Of a DNA stretch of 43,312 bases, positions 32,740 through 42,362 are shown in pieces. The notes beneath the pieces were generated by a model that saw nothing but the letters and a program-made list of their open reading frames with translations, ran no database searches and was not told the DNA's origin. Source of the DNA: Caldifarciminota bacterium (GTDB taxonomy: Bacteria; Hydrothermota; UBA3073); the NCBI GenBank assembly GCA_023129165.1, contig JAGMCL010000082.1, positions 1 to 43,312 of the forward strand. Direction: 5' to 3'. The position numbers and the translations under genes were made by a program. The stretch's first letter is position 1; the number at the start of each line of letters is the position of its first letter.

Positions 32740-33735
32740 ATGAAATTATCAATAATAGGTGCAGGTAATTGGGGTACAACCCTCGCCATACTTCTTTCAA
32801 GGAATTTTGAGGAGGTTTATCTTTACTCAAAAGAGGGGTTTGATATCTTCCAAAAAAGGGAAAACATAAAATATCTCCAAGGGTTTAAAATCCCAGATGA
32901 GGTTAAAATTTCAGACGACATAGAAGAATCTGTGGTTGCCAGTGACATAATAATGTTAGTTGTTCCAAGTATTTGCCTTCGAGATGCACTACAACAGGTA
33001 AAAAAATACTACAAGGGCTCTATAATCGTAAGTGCCGTCAAGGGAATTGAGGAGGAGACTCTTCTGCGTCCATCACAGATAGTAGAGGATGAAATGGGTG
33101 ATGTAAACGCAGCTATTATTGTAATGTCAGGACCAAACATTGCTCGAGAGATAGCTTCGGGTATGCCTGCAATTACTGTATGTGCATCAAAGGATGAAAA
33201 ATTAGCACACAAGATACAGTTTTTACTTAAGACGCAGATATTCAGGACCTATAGAAGCTCAGATGTGATTGGAGTGGAGCTGGGAGGAGCACTGAAGAAT
33301 ATCATAGCAATTGGCTGTGGAATATCTGATGGGCTAGGGTTCGGAGCAAACGCAAAAGGTGCTCTTATTACAAGGGGGCTTGCAGAAATAAGTAGACTTG
33401 GGGTAAAGATGGGTGCAGACCCCTTGACCTTCTCTGGTTTATCGGGTATGGGTGACCTTGTTACTACTGCCATGAGCAGGAATTCAAGAAATAGGTTTGT
33501 GGGTGAAGAAATAGGTAAAGGTAGAAAATTAGACGAAATTCTTTCTTCCATGGTTATGGTTGCTGAGGGTATCTATACAACAAGATCTGCTATTCGACTC
33601 TCCGAGAAATGGGGAGTAAGGATGCCTATAACAGAGGAAGTCTATAACGTGCTTTTTAAATCAAGATCCCCTGAAGAAGGAATAAGGGCACTTATGGAAA
33701 GGACTCTTAAACCTGAGATATGGGGTAATTTTTAA
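32740..33735 (+). CDS. gpsA: Glycerol-3-phosphate dehydrogenase [NAD(P)+]
   Basis: A 331-residue cytosolic enzyme reducing dihydroxyacetone phosphate to sn-glycerol-3-phosphate for phospholipid synthesis. Motifs: GAGNWGTTLAILL (NAD site), VVPSICLRD, SAVKGIEEET, MSGPNIAREIASGMP, ELGGALKNIIAIGCGISDGLGFGANAKGALITRGLAEI and TFSGLSGMGDLVTT. Catalytic Lys lies in GGALKN. It follows ftsZ by 86 AT-rich nt and may be co-transcribed with it. GGAT is the only Shine-Dalgarno-like sequence. Confidence 0.97.
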   Translation: MKLSIIGAGNWGTTLAILLSRNFEEVYLYSKEGFDIFQKRENIKYLQGFKIPDEVKISDDIEESVVASDIIMLVVPSICLRDALQQVKKYYKGSIIVSAVKGIEEETLLRPSQIVEDEMGDVNAAIIVMSGPNIAREIASGMPAITVCASKDEKLAHKIQFLLKTQIFRTYRSSDVIGVELGGALKNIIAIGCGISDGLGFGANAKGALITRGLAEISRLGVKMGADPLTFSGLSGMGDLVTTAMSRNSRNRFVGEEIGKGRKLDEILSSMVMVAEGIYTTRSAIRLSEKWGVRMPITEEVYNVLFKSRSPEEGIRALMERTLKPEIWGNF

Positions 33736-33830
33736 AACCCACCTAATATGACCCTCTCCGAGGTTTAGTTTCTAATCAAATCCAGTTTTAGTTTGCTATG
33801 TTTTGTCACTTTTGTGTCAAGGGAAAAAAC

Positions 33831-33859
33831 TTGACTTTTAATGAAAAATGTAGTATACT
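33831..33859 (+). promoter_or_regulatory. Sigma70-type promoter for tgt-lpxA
   Basis: TTGACT (33831-33836), 17-nt spacer, TATACT (33854-33859). A leader of ~130 nt would result. A very strong Shine-Dalgarno-like AAAGGAGG (33954-33961) lies 32 nt upstream of the tgt ATG, too far for normal use; a GTG at 33981 would give only a six-codon peptide overlapping the tgt start. Confidence 0.75.
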
Positions 33860-33984
33860 TATTTCTATACAACTATTTAATATTTATAATTAGGGAATGT
33901 CTATAATTAGTTATTAAGTTTGAAATCCTTAGAGGAATTCTTTATAAGCATCTAAAGGAGGAAAACTTTTAAATCCACTTGTGA

Positions 33985-35839
<1,855 letters not shown>

Positions 35840-35849
35840 AATGTAACTA

Positions 35850-36215
35850 TAGTTAATTGGTTGAATAGTTGATTGGTTGAATAGTTAATTGGTTGAATAG
35901 TTGATTGGTTGAATAGTTAATTAGTTGATTGTGGAATGTTAGATGTGGAATGTTTAATGTTTGATGTTGGATGTGATGGTAGGAGAGACTTCTCTACCTG
36001 TCAGTAGACAGGCTAGTCTCGATAAATTCCCATACTGGTTAATCGGGGTTGGGAAACCCCTCCTACAAAAAGGAAGGGTAGGAGTCCGTCGTTAGACGGA
36101 CGATAATAGGTAGGAGCGACTTCCCAGTCGCGATAGAGGATGGATGTTGGATGTGGAATGTTTAATGTTAGATGTGGAATGTTTAATGTTAAATGTTTAA
36201 TGTTGAATGTGAAAG
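35850..36215 (+). repeat. Stop-rich tract, REP-like cluster and 7-nt words after lpxA
   Basis: TTGGTTGAATAGTTGATTGG words (35854-35930) follow the stop. REP-like elements: 35979-36022 (GAGACT/AGTCTC stem with a second hairpin CTACCTGTC/GACAGGCTAG set in its loop), 36041-36065 (minus strand, GGGGTT/AACCCC), 36078-36105 (GTCCGTC/GACGGAC) and 36110-36135 (GCGACT/AGTCGC). The rest, 36138-36215, is ATGTTGGATGTGGAATGTTT-type words. No gene is seen. Confidence 0.85.
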
Positions 36216-36238
36216 GTTGATTTATTTTTTTATATAGT

Positions 36239-37195
36239 ATGACAGGTAGTAAGAAAATAAGGGCTGGTGTTATAGGAGTTGGTTATCTTGGAAAGCATCA
36301 TGCTCGAATATACAGTGCAATACCAGGTGTAAAGCTCATCGGTGTCAGTGATATCAATCGAGATATAGGGATGGAAGTTGCAAAGAACCTTGGTATCTAT
36401 TTTTATGAATCTCCATCTAAACTTCTTAAAGAGGTGGATGCAGTAAGTATATCCACTCCGACATCAACACATTACAAACTGACAAAAGAGGTATTACTTT
36501 CCGGAAAACACACCCTGGTGGAAAAACCTATAACCGAGAAGGTGGAAGAGGCAAGCGAGATTATAGATTTAGCGAAAAGCAAGGGACTTGTCTTACAGAT
36601 CGGACATATAGAGAGATTTAACCCGGCAATAATCGCAGTATCCAAGTTTATAAACAATCCTTTATTCATTGAGGCACAAAGGATAGCCACTTATAATGAG
36701 CGTGGGACAGATGTTGCAGTAGTGCTGGACCTAATGGTTCATGATATTGATATTATTCTCGCCTTTATCCATAGTAAAGTAAATAAAATTGATGCAGTAG
36801 GAGTACCTGTACTTTCAGATGAATATGATCTTGCTCAAACAAGACTGGAGTTTGAAAATGGAACAATAGCCTGCCTTACCAGCTCAAGGGTTTCAGATAG
36901 GAAGGAAAGAAAAATAAGATTTTTTCAAAGGGACATGTTTATTTCGGTAGATTATATCTCTCATCTTGCTGGCGTATGGAGGAAGATTAAAATAAACGGA
37001 AAATCGTTCATAAAAAAGGAAAAACTGGAGATAATCCCGAAGGATCCACTAAGATCAGAGATTGAGTCCTTTGTCAGATGTATTAAGGAAGGAGATACTC
37101 CTATTGTTACCGGTGAGGATGGAATGAAGGCTATAGAATTAGCATACAGAATAATAGATAATATGGATAGGCACCGCGAAATCGTCGGTATTTAG
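36239..37195 (+). CDS. Gfo/Idh/MocA-family NAD(P)-dependent sugar oxidoreductase
   Basis: A 318-residue dehydrogenase with an N-terminal Rossmann fold (AGVIGVGYLGKHHARIY), the family motif TLVEKPITEKVEEA, GHIERFNPAI and a metal-free active-site region VVLDLMVHDIDIIL. It lies between lpxA and lpxB, so it probably acts on a nucleotide sugar in the lipid A pathway. One precedent is GnnA, which with the aminotransferase GnnB makes the diamino sugar used in some lipid A molecules. No GnnB-like gene is in the window, so this is only a suggestion. It ends 9 nt before lpxB. No Shine-Dalgarno is visible. Confidence 0.85.
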   Translation: MTGSKKIRAGVIGVGYLGKHHARIYSAIPGVKLIGVSDINRDIGMEVAKNLGIYFYESPSKLLKEVDAVSISTPTSTHYKLTKEVLLSGKHTLVEKPITEKVEEASEIIDLAKSKGLVLQIGHIERFNPAIIAVSKFINNPLFIEAQRIATYNERGTDVAVVLDLMVHDIDIILAFIHSKVNKIDAVGVPVLSDEYDLAQTRLEFENGTIACLTSSRVSDRKERKIRFFQRDMFISVDYISHLAGVWRKIKINGKSFIKKEKLEIIPKDPLRSEIESFVRCIKEGDTPIVTGEDGMKAIELAYRIIDNMDRHREIVGI

Positions 37196-37204
37196 GTAGA
37201 GACT

Positions 37205-38275
37205 ATGAGGATATTCGTTTCCGCCGGGGATGTTTCAGGAGATAGACATGCAGCAAGGCTTATAAAGGAACTTCGCAGTCTAAAAAAGGGGTTGGAGGTT
37301 TATGGTATTGGAGGAGATGAACTTAAGAATGAAGGTGCCCATATTTATTTCAATCTTGAAGAACTATCCGTTGTGGGGATAGTTGAGGTTTTTGAAAGAC
37401 TCCCAGCTATTCTGAGAGCAAAAAGAGGTGCAAGAAAAATACTGAAGAGTTTACCTCCAGATGTGGTTCTTCTTGTTGATTACCCAGGATTTAATCTTTC
37501 ACTTGCAAGGTATGCCCATAGAATGGGTTTGAAGGTGGTTTATTATATACCACCACAGATTTGGGCCTGGGGTTGTTACAGGGTAAAATATCTTCAGAAG
37601 TGGGTTGATAGGATTATAACCATATTACCTTTTGAGGTTCCCTTTTACAGGAAACACGGTATAGATGTATGTTTCGTAGGGCATCCCCTTTTAGATGAAA
37701 TAGATATAAAGAAGGAAGATGAGCATCTTATCGCACTTCTTCCTGGTTCGAGGATGAGCGAGATCAAACAAATACTTCCCCTCCTGTTATCTATTTCAAA
37801 TAACTTTCCAGAAGAAAATTTTGTGATTCCCCTGGCATCTTATAAACATAAAGATTATGTAGATTCACTGGTAAAGAGAGGAAATCCAATGGTGGATGTT
37901 GAGGTGGGCTCAACGATGGAGATTCTAACACATGCCAGACTTGCCGTAGTTGCCTCAGGTACAGTGACACTTGAGTGTGCAATAATTGGAGTGCCGCTGA
38001 TTATTGTTTACAAAGTATCTCCCCTTACACGAATTTTTGCAAAGGCAGTAGCAAAAGTACCTTATATTGGTCTGGTTAATCTTGTTGCAGGAAGGAAAAT
38101 AGTACCTGAATTCTTGCAAACAGAAGCGACTACTGAGAATATTGTACCGGTTATGAGAAGAATTATTAAGGAAAAAGGAGAAGATATGAAGGTCGAGTTG
38201 TATAAGGTCAGGAGAATGTTGGGTGAGAAAGGTGCATCAAGAAAAGCTGCTGAGATTATTGCGGGTTTGAGATAG
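37205..38275 (+). CDS. lpxB: Lipid-A-disaccharide synthase
   Basis: A 356-residue GT19 enzyme, peripheral to the inner membrane, joining lipid X and UDP-diacylglucosamine. Motifs: FVSAGDVSGDRHAARLI, GIGGDELKNEGA, ELSVVGIVEV, LVDYPGFNLSLA, YYIPPQIWAWG, TILPFEVPFYRKHGIDVCFVGHPLLD, LLPGSRMSEI and VVASGTVTLECAI...PLIIVYKVSPLT. Length is typical. Downstream lies a shortened acyltransferase-like gene; other lipid A genes (lpxC, lpxD, lpxK, kdtA) are not in the window. Confidence 0.97.
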   Translation: MRIFVSAGDVSGDRHAARLIKELRSLKKGLEVYGIGGDELKNEGAHIYFNLEELSVVGIVEVFERLPAILRAKRGARKILKSLPPDVVLLVDYPGFNLSLARYAHRMGLKVVYYIPPQIWAWGCYRVKYLQKWVDRIITILPFEVPFYRKHGIDVCFVGHPLLDEIDIKKEDEHLIALLPGSRMSEIKQILPLLLSISNNFPEENFVIPLASYKHKDYVDSLVKRGNPMVDVEVGSTMEILTHARLAVVASGTVTLECAIIGVPLIIVYKVSPLTRIFAKAVAKVPYIGLVNLVAGRKIVPEFLQTEATTENIVPVMRRIIKEKGEDMKVELYKVRRMLGEKGASRKAAEIIAGLR

Positions 38276-38290
38276 AAGAATTTTCATATT

Positions 38291-38671
38291 ATGAGATTTA
38301 CTGAACAAAAATTCAGAACTATAGGAATCCTTGGTAGTCTATTAGTTTTAATTATAGGCGTTACTTTGAGATTCAAAGTACTTGGGATATATCCAAAGAG
38401 AAATTTTGTGGAGAGACTTGGTTATAATGTCTTCAGGGGTTCCTCTGAAGATAGGGGTCTGGGAACTTTGAGAGGTCTTCTGAATTTGAAATCTATAATT
38501 GCTATTACACCGGATGGGCCCAAAGGCGAACGTTGTAAGTTAAAGGATGGTTCAAAATGTGTTCTTAATATCTCTCCTCCAATAGACCCACACAAAATAG
38601 AAAAATCCTCTCTGGAGGTTCTATTCATTAAGATAGATAATGAGGCAGAGGAATTAGTTAAATGTCTTTAA
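38291..38671 (+). pseudogene. Internally deleted DUF374/LPLAT-like acyltransferase remnant
   Basis: A 126-residue open frame. Its N-terminus (MRFTEQKFRTIGILGSLLV ... TLRFKVLG) resembles the first membrane segment of DUF374-type lysophospholipid acyltransferases, and ERLGYNVFRGSSEDRGLGTLRGLL plus IAITPDGPKGERCKLKDG match the family core. The expected block between them, which carries the H-G-R and S-x-S-x-D-G motifs, is missing. So is the expected tail, with its SWDRF/PKPF-like segment. The family is usually about 200 residues or more. It is probably a decayed or nonfunctional gene, though a short functional form cannot be excluded. It sits 15 nt after lpxB, where such genes often occur. Confidence 0.6.
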
Positions 38672-38701
38672 TTGTTTCATTCTCTTTACAATGGAGATTT
38701 T

Positions 38702-39994
38702 ATGATTGATAGATACTGTCTCAAGGAGATGAAGAAGATCTGGAGTAAGCAAGGAAAGTATAAAAGGTGGCTTATGGTTGAGCTTGCTGTAATTGAGGCA
38801 AGGGCAGTATTGGGAGAGATACCGTCTATTGTATTTGATGTGATAAGAAAGAAGGCTAATTTTGACATTATGGAGATAGAAAAATTAGAGGCAACTCTAC
38901 ATCACGACCTAATTGCATTTGTACAGAATGTACAAAGTTATCTTGAAAAATACGCAGGATATTTTCACTATGGTCTTACATCATATGATATTGAGGACCC
39001 TGCTCTGTCTCTACTTATTGAGGATGCTTCCAGTTTAATAATAAGAGATATTAAATCAGTTATAGATATATTGAAGAAGCGTGTAAAGGAATTTAAGGAT
39101 ACCATTATGGTCGGTCGCACACATGGAGTTCATGCAGAACCAATAACATTCGGGTTTAAACTTTGTGTGTGGATGGATGAAATGAGGAGGAATCTTAAGA
39201 GGATTAAATCAGCGAAAGAGGAATTGCGAGTAGGTAAAATATCAGGTGCATGTGGAACATATCCGATACTAAGTCCTGAGGTTGAGAGAATTGCACTGGA
39301 GAGATTGGGGCTCAGGGTGGCTCCAATATCCACTCAGATTCTTCAACGAGATAGACATGCTAATTATCTTTCTGTACTTGCAGTGATTGCATCATCTCTT
39401 GAGAACTTTACAGTTCAGATAAGACTCATGCAACAGACAGAGAGGGGAGAAGTAAGAGAACCATTCTCAAGGGGTCAGAGGGGATCTTCAGCAATGCCTC
39501 ACAAACAAAACCCCATAATCTCTGAGAGAATAAGTGGATTAGCAAGGGTAGTTCGCTCTAATGCACTTTCTTCAATGCAGAACATGGCTTTATGGGACGA
39601 AAGAGATATATCCCATTCTTCTGTGGAAAGAATTATAATACCCGACTCTACAATTCTATTAGATTATATATTGAACAAATTTAGATATATAATAGAAAAT
39701 CTTGATGTGGATAAAAAAAGGATGTACGAGAACCTTGAGATGTCGAAAGGTTTGGTTTTTTCTCAGACAGTTAGACTGGCTTTAATAGAAAAGGGTATGT
39801 CACCAGATGATGCATATAATATCATTCAGAGGGCAGCATTCAGGAGTAGGGAAGAAGATAGGAAGTTTAAAGAGATACTATTGGATGAGAAAGAGATACG
39901 TAATTACTTATCCGCTGAGGAGTTAGATACTTGCTTTGACACTGAGAAGGTACTTAAAAATATCTCATACATTCTTGATAGATTCGGAATTTGA
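38702..39994 (+). CDS. purB: Adenylosuccinate lyase
   Basis: A 430-residue fumarase/aspartase-superfamily enzyme acting twice in purine synthesis (SAICAR and adenylosuccinate cleavage). It has the early W-L-M-V-E-L-A-V-I-E-A-R segment, HHDLIAFVQNV, the catalytic region MVGRTHGVHAEPITFG, QILQRDRHANYL, and the flexible signature loop QRGSSAMPHKQNPIISE. The ATG is chosen over an upstream in-frame TTG because GGAG lies 5 nt before it and the family N-terminus begins here (IDRYCLKEMKKIWS). It ends 22 nt from the convergent PhoU-like gene with no obvious terminator. Confidence 0.97.
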   Translation: MIDRYCLKEMKKIWSKQGKYKRWLMVELAVIEARAVLGEIPSIVFDVIRKKANFDIMEIEKLEATLHHDLIAFVQNVQSYLEKYAGYFHYGLTSYDIEDPALSLLIEDASSLIIRDIKSVIDILKKRVKEFKDTIMVGRTHGVHAEPITFGFKLCVWMDEMRRNLKRIKSAKEELRVGKISGACGTYPILSPEVERIALERLGLRVAPISTQILQRDRHANYLSVLAVIASSLENFTVQIRLMQQTERGEVREPFSRGQRGSSAMPHKQNPIISERISGLARVVRSNALSSMQNMALWDERDISHSSVERIIIPDSTILLDYILNKFRYIIENLDVDKKRMYENLEMSKGLVFSQTVRLALIEKGMSPDDAYNIIQRAAFRSREEDRKFKEILLDEKEIRNYLSAEELDTCFDTEKVLKNISYILDRFGI

Positions 39995-40016
39995 CAACCT
40001 GAACCCATTTCTCCGC

Positions 40017-40667
40017 TTATTCTGGTTTGAACCCTATTTGGTGGAACGGATTTACAATACTGGATGCAACATTACCAATATGAGCAGTTACCCTCTTAAT
40101 ATATCTGAATAGGAGTGAATAGACTACTGCTGGCCTTACCCTGATTAGCTCATCTATAATTATTTCATTGATTAATCCATCGCACTTCTTACAAATCCAG
40201 TTTTTCTCATCCATCAATTTTTTTGCCGCTTCTATGTCTCCATCTTTTAATGCATCATTAACCTTAAGGAGCATATTCCTAATATGTTGAGTTATTCTTT
40301 TCGCCTCTTCATAGTATCTGATTTGATCATCTACGGTATGAATAAGAGACAATTCATATATGTTTTTTAAGTAATCTCCGATTCTTTCAATATCTATTAC
40401 AATAGTGCTGAGAATCAGTGATGATGTTATATCCTGCTTTGGATGAATTGATAGATGTTCGTATATCTTTTTTCTTATCTCTATTTCCTGAACGTTTACT
40501 GACCTATCCATCTCATATATATCCTCATCCCTTTTAATTCCTTTAAGAAAGCTTCCAGTTGAAAGGTCGAACATCTCTGAGATTGTTTTAAGCATATCTG
40601 CAATACCCTCAAGTGCTCCTTTTAGAAGGATATCTTCTTTCCACCAGGTAAATAAATCCTCAAACAT
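40017..40667 (-). CDS. PhoU-domain protein, partner of the adjacent Na+/phosphate transporter
   Basis: A 216-residue helical cytosolic protein with PhoU-like helices: a first bundle around EMDRSVNVQEIEIRKKIYEHL and the family-typical IVIDIERIGDYLKNIYEL, then a second bundle through RVTAHIGNVASSIV. A C-x-x-C pair (WICKKC) is unusual for the family. GGAGG precedes the ATG. It lies 72 nt downstream of a Na/Pi cotransporter, and PhoU domains are commonly fused or adjacent to such transporters as regulators of phosphate uptake. Confidence 0.85.
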   Translation of the reverse strand: MFEDLFTWWKEDILLKGALEGIADMLKTISEMFDLSTGSFLKGIKRDEDIYEMDRSVNVQEIEIRKKIYEHLSIHPKQDITSSLILSTIVIDIERIGDYLKNIYELSLIHTVDDQIRYYEEAKRITQHIRNMLLKVNDALKDGDIEAAKKLMDEKNWICKKCDGLINEIIIDELIRVRPAVVYSLLFRYIKRVTAHIGNVASSIVNPFHQIGFKPE

Positions 40668-40739
40668 AAGAACCTCCAGATCTAATTTATTTCAAATTTT
40701 AGTATACAATGTTGTATACAAATCACAGATATCATGTAT

Positions 40740-41810
40740 TTAATGAGTTAAAAGCACGAGTAGAAAAGGTAATAAATAAAATATAAGTATTGTATATGCA
40801 ATTGCAATATATTTCCCCTTAAATGCCATGTTTCCCAGTCCTTTTGCAAGACCTATGGGTATCCATCTAAATGGATATACTATGAAAATACCAAGTATGT
40901 TAAATATCAGGTGTGATAGAGCAATCGTTAATGATGCAGGTACACCAGTGGCAAGTGCAGCAAGGAACGCTGTCACAGTAGTTCCAAGATTTGCACCAAG
41001 TACATATGGAAAGATGGACTCCACAGTGAGTATACCTGATGCAACAAGAGGAACCATTATAGATGTAGTACAGGAACTTGACTGAACAATAGCCGTTAAG
41101 ATAAGTCCTATAGTAAAACTTCTAAAAGGATACTTGAAAATCTTCTGCTCAAGGTAGAACTCTGTACGTGCTGATACATAATATCTTAAAATGCTGGAAA
41201 AGAGCCAGAGGGATAGGAATAGAATAATTAGTGCAAATATAAGAATAATTACAGGATGTTGTAGGTGACCAGATAAAAAATTGACTACTGGCTGGGTTGC
41301 TATTTTCAGTGGGCTTTTGAAGTCTAATCCTGTTCCCTGTGTCATTGTGGGAGATAGAAATCTGGCTGCCCTCTCTATTATATGAAATCTTATCTCCAAT
41401 GGAAGTAATATAACAACAGAGGTTAGGTTGAAGAAATCGTGAATAGTCGCTCCGCTTATTGCCTTTTTATACTCCTGTCTTCTTGTTATATGTGCAAGTG
41501 ATACAATTGTGTTCGTAACCGTTGTTCCTATGTTTGCTCCCATAACTATTGGAATAGCGTTTGTTATCGTCATACTGCCAGATGCGACAAGACCTATAAG
41601 TATTGAGGTAGTAGCAGAAGAACTCTGAATTAATGAGGTTGCAAGGATTCCAATGAACAGGCCAACAAATGGGTTAGTTGTTCCTTTAATAAGTACAGCA
41701 GCAAAGTCATTACCCATCAGTTTAAATGCCTGGCCCATTAGGTTTATTGAAATAAGGAATACGTAGATTATTCCTACAATGATAAGAAAAACCAATAGTT
41801 TTTTATTCAT
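40740..41810 (-). CDS. Na+/phosphate cotransporter (Na/Pi-cotransporter II family)
   Basis: A 356-residue polytopic inner-membrane protein. It carries the family's inverted repeat with two Q-S-S-S motifs: ATSLIQSSSATTSILIGLVASG and TAIVQSSSCTTSIMVPLVASG, each followed by a GAN-I/L-GTTVT segment. The expected hydrophobic spans are present. The fused C-terminal PhoU domain found in many relatives is absent; a separate PhoU-like gene follows. Likely function: sodium-driven phosphate uptake or export. A consensus promoter lies ~90 nt upstream. No clear Shine-Dalgarno. Confidence 0.9.
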   Translation of the reverse strand: MNKKLLVFLIIVGIIYVFLISINLMGQAFKLMGNDFAAVLIKGTTNPFVGLFIGILATSLIQSSSATTSILIGLVASGSMTITNAIPIVMGANIGTTVTNTIVSLAHITRRQEYKKAISGATIHDFFNLTSVVILLPLEIRFHIIERAARFLSPTMTQGTGLDFKSPLKIATQPVVNFLSGHLQHPVIILIFALIILFLSLWLFSSILRYYVSARTEFYLEQKIFKYPFRSFTIGLILTAIVQSSSCTTSIMVPLVASGILTVESIFPYVLGANLGTTVTAFLAALATGVPASLTIALSHLIFNILGIFIVYPFRWIPIGLAKGLGNMAFKGKYIAIAYTILIFYLLPFLLVLLTH

Positions 41811-41898
41811 ATATAGCAGAAAGGTGGCAGAACAACCTTATCCAATACTTAGATACAGACTATTTAATAAGCCTTAGGTCTTACAATAAACTTTTGTA

Positions 41899-41927
41899 AT
41901 TATAACATAATAAACATAAATTGTCAA
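41899..41927 (-). promoter_or_regulatory. Consensus sigma70 promoter for the Na/Pi transporter-PhoU pair
   Basis: On the minus strand TTGACA (41922-41927) and TATAAT (41899-41904) are perfect hexamers separated by 17 nt, about 90 nt upstream of the transporter start. No Pho-box-like direct repeats were noticed. Confidence 0.85.
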
Positions 41928-41985
41928 TAAGTTTTTTTCTTGCTCTTTGCATATTCGTATATGAAACTGTTCACTTATAGCATTT

Positions 41986-42149
41986 ACCTGTCTACCCTGC
42001 CTACCGTCAGGCAGGCGACAGGTAGAAATGAATTACTTCTTACTAAAATGGGGAAGAACCAAAATTGATAATAAGCGATGAGATTGCCACGTCCGTCAAG
42101 AAGTGCGACGGATTGACGGACGACCTGCCTGCCGACAGACGAAGCAATC
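41986..42149 (+). repeat. CCTGCCT-type hairpins between the transporter and alaS
   Basis: 41986-42023 forms a two-part hairpin (ACCTGTC/GACAGGT outside, CCTGCCT/AGGCAGG inside). 42090-42122 forms a perfect 10-bp stem CGTCCGTCAA/TTGACGGACG with a 13-nt loop, enclosed by GATTGC/GCAATC (42083-42149). The related words CCTGCCTGACGG and CAGACAGGC occur at 3903-3922 and 36010. No gene is seen between 41811 and 42362; 42250-42320 is AAAGTAAAAAGTAGAAAGG low-complexity sequence. Confidence 0.75.
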
Positions 42150-42212
42150 GTATGTTGGCAAGGAATTGGAGAAGCACCTAATTATTTGATGTAAACTGGA
42201 TTTAAATTTTCG

Positions 42213-42241
42213 TTGACAAACGATGCATTTTATGGTATAAT
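42213..42241 (+). promoter_or_regulatory. Consensus sigma70 promoter for alaS
   Basis: TTGACA (42213-42218), 17-nt spacer, TATAAT (42236-42241), all perfect consensus. The leader to the alaS ATG is about 115 nt and mostly A/G-rich low-complexity sequence. Confidence 0.85.
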
Positions 42242-42362
42242 AGGTTATAAGGATAAAGTTAAAAGTAAAAAGTAGAAAGGTAAAATGTAAAAAGGATGAA
42301 GGATAAAGTAAAAAGAAAAAAAAATTGAAAATCAACAGTTGAAAATTAATAATCGAAGGGCT

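Noticed and set aside
39995-40016. A bidirectional terminator between purB and the PhoU-like gene
   Set aside because: The 22-nt convergent gap contains no stem-loop or T/A-run that could be supported.
42090-42122. Perfect 10-bp hairpin as a terminator or riboswitch before alaS
   Set aside because: It lies upstream of the alaS promoter and has no following T-run; its words match dispersed hairpins elsewhere, so it is treated as a repeat.
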